64,000 nt of DNA from Sapria himalayana (lineage: Eukaryota; Streptophyta; Magnoliopsida; Malpighiales; Rafflesiaceae): contig JAREIK010000801.1 of NCBI GenBank assembly GCA_029783825.1, forward strand, positions 11,496,391 to 11,560,390. Direction: 5' to 3'. Positions 1-11,914 of the stretch are shown here, in pieces (position 1 is the stretch's first letter; each line of letters starts with the position of its first letter). A model generated the notes under the pieces. That model saw only the letters and a list, made by a program, of their open reading frames with translations, was not told where the DNA came from and did no database searches. The position numbers and the translations under genes were made by a program.

Positions 1-656
1 ATCAAATATATATTTGTTTGGCACTCTCACTGTTGGAATAGATAATGTACTACTCACCAAAGATCATGAGAATTATTGTGAGTACAGTAATATTCTTTGA
101 GAACAAATCATTCTCGAAAGACTCGATTAAGAGAACACAAAAACAAACCTCATTGTGATAGGATCATTCTCATGTCCAATTGTCACTCATAGCAGAGTAA
201 CACCTACTCGTACTCATGTCATTATCTCTACATTTGATACTACTAATACAACTAATTTGAAAAGAATAGTGATACTCCTCTTCTACACATTAGTGAGAGA
301 TCTAGAGTTTTGTACTAGAAAGATAAGCTTAATGTGAGTGTGCTACTAGGCATAAGATGTAAATCTTCACTGGATGAGAAAATAAGAGTTGTGAGATTTG
401 ATTTGATTATCCAAACCGAAAGATATATACTAAAATAAATATTCACTGCATGTTAGCAAATTTGATTTAGAATTGTGATTTAAACATTTCGATTACTCTA
501 CGAAAAGAACCTCCTATGTAAAGTTACTTTACATAAAAGAATATCCAAAACAATTCACTAGTCACTACCTACCTACGTACTTAGCAACAAACATATTATA
601 GGCAATTTACTAGTCACTATATGCACTCTATTGCCAAGTTGAGTATTTATGCTCTA

Positions 657-659
657 TAC

Positions 660-711
<52 letters not shown>
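657..711. repeat. (TA)n microsatellite
   Basis: A few TACA units pass into more than 20 uninterrupted TA units. A short open frame of Tyr-Ile repeats across it is an artefact of the repeat. Confidence 0.95.
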
Positions 712-714
<3 letters not shown>

Positions 715-2198
715 TGTATTTTAATTTTAAGTTTACTGAATAAAAATATTATTTATTTTATATCTCTTCTCACCCTCTCTTTCATGACTAAAACCAGAAT
801 TCATGATCAAACCCTAAATCAAAATAAAAAATAAAAAATAAAAAATAATTAGGGATCTCTCACAAAATATTTATGAACACATCTACTTGCTAATTTTGAG
901 TGAACATGTAAATTGTTTTGATTAAATGCTTATAAATCTTCTTTTTGATAAAGCAATAAAAGTTTTAATATGCTTTATCTAATCATAAAAAAAATCAAAT
1001 TGATAATAATATGTCAAATAAATGTTTATAGGAAAAAAATTACTAGACAATGAAAACTTTATTCAAATAAGAATTTAATCCAAAAATTATTTTTGTACTA
1101 AATTTATAATAGTCAGCATGTTAATTTCTAGGAGTTATGATTATCTGCAAGAAAGTATGATAACTAATATCGAATTCAAACTAATAAATATGACGAACTA
1201 AGAATACTAATAATTATTGAAAAAAATCTCAAATCATGATATTTTCATAAATATGAGAATATAAAAAAATTTCATTCAAATAAATTATCTAAAAAAATCT
1301 GCAAAAAAAAAAAATAATTATACAAACAATATACACAACACAAAGTTCATAACTAACACATAATAAAAATTTTCTATAAGTTATGGTATAAATAGGTCAT
1401 TTTTTTGCTGTGATGATAAGTATATTCATTCAAAGGTGATAGGTATCAAATTAAAGACTAATCACACATAATCTCTCTAGTTTTTGGGGATAAGACTGTT
1501 GAGATATTAATTTCTCCAAACTTTGTACTACGTAGGAACCTTTGCACTGAATATAATTTTTTTTCTTATATGCTACATTTATGTTTTATGTTAATTTTAC
1601 ATTATGAATGGGAACATCCAACATGCAATCTACCCTAATCTGATAAATATATATTCATAACTTCTATGTGTACATTTTTCTTTTTTATTATTTCCTTAAA
1701 AAAAGAAAAAAAAATACTCAACGATGGACGACAACCATCTCACAACACAACAGTGTTGATCACTCCAACAATATGATCACTAGCAATTATATCCACAATT
1801 GAGTGATAGTTACAAGCCATTTATATAAAAGTGTTTTTTATATTAGTGTTTGCACATCATGATGAAAAATATCCACAAGATTTGGATTACATCCACTACC
1901 GAATGCTAATTATATTTACTAGTCATTTATGTTGCACGGACACGGATACGGATACGGGGATACGACACGACAGGATACAGAGACACAAAAAATTTCAAAA
2001 AACAAGGATACGGGGACACGAAAAATTTCAAAAAACAAGGATACGGATATGGCTAGGATACGGCATGAAAAAAAAAATTAAATATAAATATTATCCATTA
2101 ACAGAAATTTAGATAAATAAAAAAAATGCTCAAACATTATTTTTACAAACATTCAAACACAAACATAAGAAATATTAAAACAAAATATTTGCATTTTC

Positions 2199-4430
2199 TT
2201 ATAAATCAAACAAAATAGCTTCCAGTTCATGTTCATCAAAAGAAAGATCTACAATCTCGAGAATTCTAGCATTTTCAATATCCATTGATTCATAACCATC
2301 ACCTCCAATGTCTCACATTTTAGATTCGCCTTTATTATAGTTTGGAGATCTCCTTGACAGAAGTCAAAGATTGTTATGGATATAAACTAAGTCTTCAATT
2401 CTTTGTGGTGTCAATTTGTTTCTCTTCATGGAGTGAATAAAATTATAAGTGCTCCAATTTTTTTCACAACGTGAATATGAACAAGATTGTCCTAATAATT
2501 TTAATGCAATAGATTGTAGCATCGGTGCAGCAGTTCCATGAACAACCCACTATTTAATAGGATTCATATATCATCTGTCTTTTATGGAATCATTACTAGA
2601 AAAATCTTCTAAAAATGCCGAAAATATAGCATATTCGTCATTTGCTCTTCTCATTTCACCTTCATTAGAAAAATATCTCTCAAAATATTTTTTTTCTTTC
2701 TCTTACTATTTCTAAATCTCGATGCAGTGGAACACGATCACCAGACTCAGCAAGCCATTGTTGACTATAATACCTGCAAATTATGTTATAACATTAATTA
2801 TAAAATATTAAACATCATAGAATACCATTTATATTAAAATTATCATAATCTACAATTTAAACTCTTAAGATTACCTTGGATTTAAAGAATGAGCAAGAGA
2901 ATGTAAAGGTGTGTGACTTTCAATCAAAATAATAAAAATTAAAAATTAAATTAAAAGTATACCTTGAATTATCTGTGGGACTTTTATGTTCTTTCTTAAA
3001 AATAGCTTCCTTCACTTTTTCGATCATAGAATCCCGCCACTCATAAATATTGTGAAGGCAATGTTTATCAATGTCAGCTAATTGAAGCATCTCATAAATA
3101 GGAGTTATAAAGCTGATGATATAATATACATTCATCCAAAAGTCTTCATTTAGGATTTTATTATTTACTTTTTTAGCTTTCACTAAATCATCATCTTTAT
3201 ACATTTCTCATTCTTCACTTATCACTAATTGCTCTAAGCCTCTTTTTATTGTTTTAAATTGTTTAAGCATAACAATAGTTGAATCAAAACGTGTATCGGC
3301 TACTGAAAGTAACTTCAACTTACAATGCTTTTTAAACATTGATAATCTCATTACATGATTCATAATGAAATTCTTGATAAAAAAATATCACTTGATAATT
3401 GAGCGATCCAACCACACTGTTCCATCATATCATCATATCTTGAGTTTGGTGGTGCACAAATATTCTTCAAATCAAGATTAAGAATATGAACCACACACGG
3501 GGTCCAAAAGATATGCCAAAATTTTGCTTCCACAATGTATCCTGCTGCTTTGCAAGCTGCAGCATTATCAGTTATAACTTGAACTACCTTTTGTGGACCT
3601 ATCTCTTGTATAGTATTAATCAATAAATCAGCTATAAAATATTTGTCCTTAGTCTCTCCTTCACAGTTTATTGCTTTCAAAAATATTGGTCCACTTTCAG
3701 AGACTGTCATGATATTAATAAGTAGTCTTCTTTGAGCATATGACCATCCATCACTACAAATGCTTACTCCTTTCTCATTCAAAATCTTCTTGATTGGTTC
3801 TAATAAATTATCAATATTATTCTTCTCATTCTGCAATAATGTTGTTCTTAATGCATTATAGCTTGGTGAGACATAACCTGGTAGTTGACTTGCACTTTTA
3901 AAGACACGTGCATAATAAGGATTTCTAGCTAAGTGAAAAGACAACCATCCAGAATAAAATAGCCTAGCTATCTCACTGTCAACTAATTCACGTGCACCAA
4001 TTTTGAATGCATTTTCAATTGATCTCATAGTTTCCTTTCTCTTTTTTAGATCAATTGGATTAGCACTAGAAGAGGAATTCTCAAAAAAAGAATCTGCAAT
4101 GCTTAATGTGGATAAAGAAACTGACTTAGGATTAGATTTTTTCATTCTCTGTTCAGATTCATCCACCATCTTTCGCATCTCAATCAAATTTTGATTCGTT
4201 ACTTTAGTACATGATGCAATTCCAGCCCCTTTAATTTTTAACAAGTGAGTCTTGACTCTATTATATGATCTTCTATATATTTGTCTACTAAAATTACATT
4301 GAAAAATAACATTTCCTCCCCCTTTTTCTTTATCTAATTTTGCATCTTTCGTGACATATTTCCATAATGGAGCATTATCAACATCTTGAATATTTTCTTG
4401 ATTACTTGAAGGCTCAGAATTACAACTCAT
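2199..4430 (-). pseudogene. hAT transposase (BED-DUF659-hATC), broken
   Basis: The start ATG is at 4430. An intact first block of 356 codons runs to 3360. Residues about 20-75 are a BED zinc finger in which the second Cys of the CNFC-type pair is Ser. DUF659 follows, with CSDGWS and VQVITDNAAA holding likely catalytic Asp residues. A frameshift in an A-run at about 3380 moves the frame to RLSMFKKHCKLKLLSVADTR. A TGA replaces the expected Trp in EEWEMYK near 3210. A GT-AG intron lies at 2774-2874, and a 46-bp GT-AG insertion at 2917-2962 is too short for a normal plant intron. The C-terminal dimerisation block (HGTAAPMLQSIALKLLGQS, EKNWSTYNFIHSMKR, RIEDLVYIHNNL) carries further stops. Frame ends at TAA 2199-2201. 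It could not make active transposase as written. Confidence 0.9.
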
Positions 4431-5349
4431 TTTATTGTATAATTCTGCATGAAAAAAAATTATGCATTTTAAATAATCTATATTAATTCAAAATTAATTT
4501 AATCTTATTTTTTTTCTCCATCAATACTTTATTATATTTTTCATTATATTTTTATTATTTTCATAAAATATTAATTTATTTAAAATAAATTATATAACAA
4601 AAACTATTATACTTACATATTATATATTACTAAATATTACATAATACATACTAACAAATGTATTCATATTTAAATATTCCATATTTTAATATTGCATATT
4701 TATTATTATTCTTAAAATTATGTATTTAAAATTAAAATAAATTATTTGTTTATTATATTTTGTATATATATTAAACAAACAATAATAATTAAAATATAAA
4801 AAATATATATTTAAGTCCTCTAACCCCTGCCCCCTCGCGTTACAGCTTCTAACTCCCTCTAACATATATTTTAAATACAGTATTTTAAAATAATTTAAAA
4901 TACTGTATTTTAAAATAATTTAAAATTATGTATTTTAAATTTAATGTAAAAAAAATTAAACCCACTAACACCCTCCCCCCTTCCGAAACCCCCCACCCCA
5001 CCTGATTTTCGATTTTCGAATTCTCCCCCCTCCCGGTACAGATTCCAACCCCCCCCCCCCCTTCCCTTTATAGAATTAGGTTACCTTAGGTACGGTCGGC
5101 GCCTCGGCGGTGTGCTCCTCCCCTCTCCGTCTGACGCAATGATAATTGACAACTATTTCCCGCAATCGGCTTATCGGCAACTCACTATCGGCGGTGTGCT
5201 CCTCAATTTGTTGAAGATGTAAGAGTAATAGTTAATATATAGTGTATTTCCGACGCGTTAGAATCGAAAAAACGCGTCGGTTGGTAAACGACACGTTTGT
5301 AGGTAAACGATGCGTTTATTGTTAACGACGACTATTTCCGAACGTATCC

Positions 5350-5369
5350 GATACACCACGTGGTGTATC
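5350..5369. repeat. 20-bp perfect palindrome with CACGTG core (hAT subterminal)
   Basis: GATACACCACGTGGTGTATC is its own reverse complement. The sister element at 30856-31577 has GATACGCCACGTGGCGTATC in the same place. Both arms differ by the same symmetric change. Confidence 0.9.
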
Positions 5370-7599
5370 CCATATAGATTTGTGTCCAATACGCCACGTG
5401 GAGTATCAGACACGTATCCGATGCGTGTCCGACCCGTGTCGCCGTGTCCACGTGTCCGACACGTGGACACGACAGTTCCTAGGCATATTCGTGCAACATA
5501 GCTAGTCATGATCTATTTTCCATCTCTAGGCACATCCAATAAGTATCTCACGTACCATTAACCTAATAATTAAATCCTCACCAAAGTAGACAATGACAAA
5601 TGTGTCCACATTCAATTTCTACTGAGTGATCCCAATTAGTTTCACACTAATTCATGCCATATTTTGACAAGAGATACCCAATAGAACAAAACCCAATAAT
5701 CTAATACTCATTATAATTTCAAACCAAATTTTGACACAAATACCACCACGACATTGTACCAATCCCACATAATGAACAACCATGGAGGCTACCTTTGGAA
5801 CCACTACACACATACTAAATCACAACAAAAGGACCATCAAAACTACTATCTTACTGAAGATTGTAAAACTCTTATTCATACACCACCATGGCAATGTATC
5901 GACTTCATTACACCAACAACCATGAAAATCACCATCAAAACCATTATATACTTCTTGAATAATCACGAAGTGGCCATCACATACCTTTCATCACCATCCA
6001 CATCATCATGGATGTAAGGACATGTAAAAATGCTCACTTTTGCTCCACGGTATATTTTGTGCCTTCGTTATCGATGCTGAATGCAGGTGTACAATGCACT
6101 CTATAACCAACACTGGCACACGGCGAGTCAACACATACATTACCATCTGCTTCCCTTTGGTCATATGAAATATTTTGACACCATGTGATCAATTGGCAGC
6201 TAAGATTCCAGCAATAACAAGTTTACATGAGAGAACATGATATGTAAGTTATCCCAACTTGAGTATATATATTATTTTTTGTGAAATGAATAAAAAAATA
6301 TTTTTTTTCCAATTTTATCATTTTCTCTTCTCTTCTTCCGAGCTACGTCGCCAAAACCCTAGACCAATATTGATCAATTTTTACATTTCTAATCTCCAAC
6401 CTCTATGAGACTAGAAGATAGAAAGATATTTGGTTTTAGCATAGCCTCATGCTTCTCATAAATGGATTCTCTCACCTATAAATCAATAATCATACAAAAA
6501 TATAATACTAATGAGAAAGATGTATTTTAAAAATGAGATCCAAATTATGAGACAACAACAAACACATGATCATGCGTCAATAAAACTTTTCTTGCAAAGA
6601 TTCATGCTTAAAGAAAATCCCAAAATATCTATGATTACTATCATAATAAAAGAAGAGTGATACTTATTTCTTTTCTAGACACTCTCATGCCCAAAAAAGT
6701 AGAAAGATTCATGCTCACCGAAGATCATTCAACATCTATGATTACTAATTATAACAAAAGAAAAGTTATACTTGCATTTTTTTTGAGACACTCTCATGCC
6801 CAAAAAGGCATATATGATGTTATCAACAATCATCTTCTCCCTTATGAAAAAATATCCCAAACAACATATATACATCTACTAAAATTACAAAAAATAAAAA
6901 ATCATATAACAATCTTTATTAATCACAAGAAACGAATAAATAATAGTTACAAGGTTCAAGCACCAAATACTATGGACACTTTACTACCTTTGCTAAGTAC
7001 AAATTGAAAATTAATGAATATATTTAAAAAAAAAATTAATTATGTGAATAAAAAAAGATATATATTAGTTAAAAATAAAATAATATAATATAGAAACTAA
7101 AAAAATTCAACAAATAAAATACATAAAATCCATATAAAAAATACTAATCAAATTGGGACAACACATATGTTGAGGGCTCTCATCCATAAAGTAAAGAAGA
7201 GAAATAAAAAATAAATCATAGCAAACTTTGAAATAAAATGAGTTGAGATCCTTTAAACCTCTATAAATATCTTTGTTAGTTGATATGATATATGAATATA
7301 AGTTGCAATCACAGTCTCATCCTAGGTTGTCTTTGAGAAAAAAAAATGATTCATCTCTAAATATCTCATCGATTTATGAAATATCAGATTAAAAATTATG
7401 TCTCATTGTATACCTATCAAAATAAAGATTATAGGTAAAATAAATCTGATATTTTCATTAACATGTCTGATCCAAAATATCTTGCACATTACTATTATAT
7501 TCACTATAGAATTTATTTTCACATTAAATCTTAATATTATCATTTATTTCTTCTCTATCTAAAAGACAATATTGCTTCAACAAAAAATATACAATAATA

Positions 7600-8400
7600 T
7601 AGTTGGCATCCTTTCCGCACAAGCTAGTGTCTAACATTAGTCTAAAAACCCAACTAGCTAGATATGCACATGATCATCTATTATGAAAAATTTGAAAAAT
7701 AACTAACTATACCGATTCCATAAGTTACATCTAGTCTTGTAACGGTCAAATGATTAATATTTTTTATAATTCTCCTAAATATGAACAAGTCAACTAAAAA
7801 ACTCATATTTGATAATAAAACTAATATTTAACTCAATAAGAATATATTTTGGTCTTGAAGCACAAATCAAAAAATAACATTTAGGGTGATAAAATACATT
7901 TTTATTGATTACTTTAGTACCCAAAAAGTATTATTTATCATAGACTAATAGAATACTGATACATACTAATATTATATCTCTAGGGAAAAATTCATGATAT
8001 CCAAGAGTGTTCATCTTAAGATGACAATTAAAGTGATAAGATGTATTAAGTCTGAAAACACACATTTAATCAAGGATGAAACGTACGTCTTTGATATCAT
8101 AGTAGCAATATCTCAAGACAAGTAACCATGCACGAGACACATATCAAACACAATTAAGAATTCATAGTCATAGCTATCAATAGATACAAAGATTCAAATT
8201 TATGAGGAATGACAATAGCTTACTTCTAGGCAACTATGAGAAAAACATCAAAACTACCAAATGATGATGACTATACGCAAAAGAGAATGAGCCGAAAAGA
8301 GAGTAGTATACTCACTAAATTCACCATAAAAATAATATAATATTATTATTTCGATGTTCCTAATTTGCAATTGAAGACACATGACAACCATGACTACGTC
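7600..8400 (-). pseudogene. decayed copia pol fragment
   Basis: Minus-strand translation near 7700-7800 gives fragments of the form KKY.SFDRYKTRCNLWNRYS, which resemble the copia RT/RNase H linker (LTVTRPDVTYAVSILS). Stops and shifts are dense. This is weak evidence, based on similarity to better copies elsewhere in the window. Confidence 0.35.
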
Positions 8401-8657
8401 ATACAATAACCATTGTCATTAACAAAAGATGTGTCCAAAAATAGCACAACTTTTTCAAAACTATGGTACCATATTAAAATCATTAATATCTAAACAACAT
8501 TACACAAATTCTATTAATCACAAGTCATAATTATATGTGTGATAAGGTGTTAGGCTGTTAGCTAACCAACACTACGAGCATTCTGCTACTTAGGCTAATA
8601 AGCAAACAAGTATATGAGAATGCCTAAAGATAACCAAAAATATAAGCAAGAAATTAT

Positions 8658-8675
8658 ACACACACACACACACAC
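8658..8675. repeat. (CA)n microsatellite
   Basis: Uninterrupted AC units in anonymous AT-rich sequence. Confidence 0.9.
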
Positions 8676-9256
8676 TAAAAATATTCTTATTAATTTATAC
8701 TAATAAAACTTCAATGTTAAATAATATTATTTTATAATTTTTAAAAAATAATGTTTCCCATTAATAAAAAAGCATAATTAACATTAAATAAATTTAAATG
8801 TAATCTCTTAATTATAAATAATTTTTTTTAAAACTTATTTATAATTTTATAAAATTTTGAACAATTCAAAACACAAATATCTTCAGCATGCACACCAATC
8901 ATATGACATAGTTTACAACCGAGACAAACAAAGTCTTGGAAGATCTAAAAGTTCCAACTACCAAGAAGACTTGTATGACAAAACCCATTATTCTACCTCC
9001 AATTGGTCGTTAACTAATTCATACCAAAAAAGTAAAACCTATTATTCTTAAAACAAATAATTTATCATCATTTATAAATTTTGTATTTGTTTTCATTTTT
9101 ACAAAAATGAATATTTCTCAATATTTGTTTGAAATTATATAATTTTTACAGTCTCTTTTTTCTAATTTTAAACATAAAATTTCACCATGGCAGGTCAGCC
9201 GTTACCTAGCTTGTCGAACCATGACATTTTGTCTAAACAGAACAAAATGCCTGGGT

Positions 9257-9316
9257 TAGGATTTAGGGTTTAACATTTAGGATTTAAGGTTTAGGATTTA
9301 TGATTTAGAGTTTAGC
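9257..9316. repeat. degenerate telomere-like repeats (TTTAGGG type)
   Basis: Seven or so tandem units such as GGTTTAGGATTTA, TTTAGGGTTTA and TTTAGGATTTA form a run of the plant telomere heptamer with point changes. It lies about 100 bp 3' of ORC3 exon 13, inside intron 13. Confidence 0.75.
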
Positions 9317-9415
9317 CAACTGTGAAAACGATAATAGCATGTCAGAGTGATTTCATTACATTGAATCAGAAACATGTTCCAAGTTATGTAAAAAAGGTAA
9401 AGATCGATTACATAC

Positions 9416-9491
9416 CTGCTGAAGCTGGTTGACGCTTCCAAAGCAAACAATTTCATGGAAGTGCAAGCATTCAATAGGGATCAAGTAAACC
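9416..9491 (-). CDS. ORC3: ORC3 visible exon 13, last in window
   Basis: 76 nt: one base completing Arg, then 25 codons ending in phase 0. The acceptor is GGAACAG above 9491 and the donor GTATGT starts at 9415. It encodes VYLIPIECLHFHEIVCFGSV and NQLQQ. The next expected block (…IGDPRR… in other plants) was not found in 1-9415, so the gene very probably continues past the left edge. Confidence 0.9.
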
Positions 9492-9975
9492 CTGTTCCAT
9501 GAAAAAAAAGTACAACTTGAATATAAGTAAAGAAGAATAAGGAACATCAAAAGACAATAAAAATGGAATCCCACTAGCATTTTCAGCTGGAGTTAAACAA
9601 CATTCACAGTATTTTGTGACAGCCACAGCCTTTACTGACTGACAGACAACTAGCAAATTATGTAGCTTCAGAGTATCAGGTAGAACAAGCCTCATCACAA
9701 CAAATTCAAGATTTGACTTTTCATTATTCCCATTAAATGTAAAAGATTCAAGCATAAAGTTCAAAAAACTTAGCAGGGACATAATTATTGTTTATATGAA
9801 ATTGAATGTCTAATTATAACAAAGAGTAAAAATAGAAATAATTAGGTTTCAATTTCATAGCTATGAAAAATATGACCACATCATAAAATAAAGTACAACT
9901 CAAAAAATAAAACAATTATAAATATACATTATCATAAAATATATCATATTATATCCCCAACGCACTCTCAAGCTG

Positions 9976-10009
<34 letters not shown>

Positions 10010-11869
10010 AGAAACACAAATCTATTTGTGATCCTCTCAACATCTCCAAATTGATATTATTGGGTGTAAAATACATTGAATGATAATTAACTCATTTTAT
10101 ATTTTTTTTCTCTGATAATTCCAGCTTTACATGCATTAAAGCCAAAGTTAAATAAGCATTAATGAGGTGCACCTCAAACATTTTGAGGCAAAAATATCTC
10201 TAGATGTTTAAAATAAAGCATCCCGCATAAAAAACATATGCCAAAGTCTCGATTTTGATTTCCGACAAAGAATTTTGGCGATGTGTGCTCCAATATCTGG
10301 TGGCGGCAACGATTGCACGTTTCTCCGGCAGCAATGACGAATGCTCAACCTCTTTCACGTCTAAGCATGTCACCAACAACATGTTCTCCAGTTTGTTAAT
10401 GTCCAAGTATTCCACAGTTGATGTGAACTCCACCCGTTCATGTTCAGATAAGTTGCCACGATGTGTGTTGTAATCTATAAATGTAAATATAAGGGGAAAA
10501 ATGTATGTCATATACAAAATAACAAACAAACACATACATATAGAAATTAAAATATTAATATTGATGTTTTTTTTTGTAAAATTAATTCATCTCATTCAAA
10601 AAATTCAAAAAAATATTATATTACAATTTTTGGGAAATAATATTTAAGATGTAAATTTTATAATAAAAAATATATGAAATAGATGAGTAGACTCAAATAT
10701 CATTTAGCCGCGATATATCATAGTATGAAACCATGCAACAAAGTTAATTAAAAATTTAAATTACAATGCAAAAAGGCATTCACCAAATATAAGAATCAAA
10801 AAAATAAAAAAAATGATATACTCCACAAATTAATAATAACTTCAATGCATGAGAGTGGCTTACGTAAAATAATGACATTAGAAAGTTACAATGGATATAG
10901 AAGTGAAAATGGGAAATCTATTCTAACGAAGCTCTTGAATAAATTTATAATTATACAACTTTGACATAATAATTTGAATTCAAAATAAAAACAAGAATAA
11001 ATAAAATAAATAGATAAAAAAATTAATAGATTTACATATTTAAAATATCTTTCATTCAATAATATGAATACTCATTATTGAATTCCTATGATGAATACTA
11101 TTTTAAATTTTAGGCTTAATTTAACCCTTCGTCAATGCATGAATTGAGACTTTAAATTTTAAAAGAAAAGATTAATGACCCAGGTATCATTATAAATATT
11201 CAAAAAAAAACTTAGAAATAATAAGTATATTCAATTATGCCAGACAGTTGGACAAATAAAAATAATATGTATCTTATCAATTTTTTAGCAAATAGTCATG
11301 CTTGCATTTTATTTATGAAATCAAATAATATCTTTTAATACAATAAAAAATAAACAATTGATATTCAAATATTTTTTTGACATGATTAGAAAAATTAGAT
11401 GGAAAAATATTATACAAGTCATCACTGATAATACAACTAATTATGTGAATACTTTAATGAAACTTACGAAAAAAATAAGAATGCCATGGTGGACTCTTTA
11501 TATTGCTCATTGTATTAATTTGATGTCGTGGAATATTAATTATTACTAATCAATATTTCCACGAGGATAATGATAATCTCGAAGAAGAAAATTTAATTTA
11601 AAATAATTTACTCTATTATTATGACCGAATAAAAAACTTATATCTCAATATTTCAAGACGTACACCTCACCTCACAAGTACAAAAAGCCTCATCTTATAT
11701 GTTTGCCTTTAATATTATGATTAAGGTTTATAACTTTTCTCTCTTTACATTTTTATTTTACTTTACATTTTGATGTGAGCAACTAACTTATGGGTTGCCT
11801 CAATCATTTAGGATATGTATAAGAGTTTTTCATGTAATTTGTTTTTCAATATATTATAATCAAATTTAT

Positions 11870-11914
<45 letters not shown>

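Larger units (their letters stand above)
1927..5501 (-). mobile_element. hAT DNA transposon, near complete, with 8-bp target duplication
   Basis: The 3,575-bp element is bounded by an exact 8-bp duplication, CTAGTCAT, at 1919-1926 and 5502-5509. Ends are imperfect inverted repeats: TTATGTTGCACGG on the left, CTATGTTGCACGA read inward from the right. Inside the left end lie repeats of the ACGGATACGG/ACACGG type. Inside the right end lie CACGTG palindromes and GACACGTGTC-like repeats. An 8-bp duplication and a BED/DUF659/hATC transposase are the marks of the hAT superfamily. The transposase is encoded on the minus strand, the same sense as ORC3, but is broken. The exact duplication suggests insertion that is not ancient. 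Confidence 0.93.
1..9415 (-). other. ORC3 intron 13, incomplete at window edge
   Basis: No further ORC3 exon was recognised. The stretch holds an A/T microsatellite at 657-711, the hAT element 1927-5501, minus-strand copia RT relics around 7600-8400, a (CA)n run near 8658-8675 and a telomere-like patch at 9257-9316. 5510-7600 is anonymous AT-rich sequence with no convincing gene. Confidence 0.7.

Noticed and set aside
5754..6017. 87-codon plus-strand frame
   Set aside because: Composed of CACCA/CAACCA-rich words with no recognisable domain, and antisense to the ORC3 intron.
1..9415. Search for the C-terminal ORC3 exons
   Set aside because: No segment matching the expected IGDPRR, HDWYQSFK or final RPD..QR..FGL blocks was seen by eye on the minus strand.
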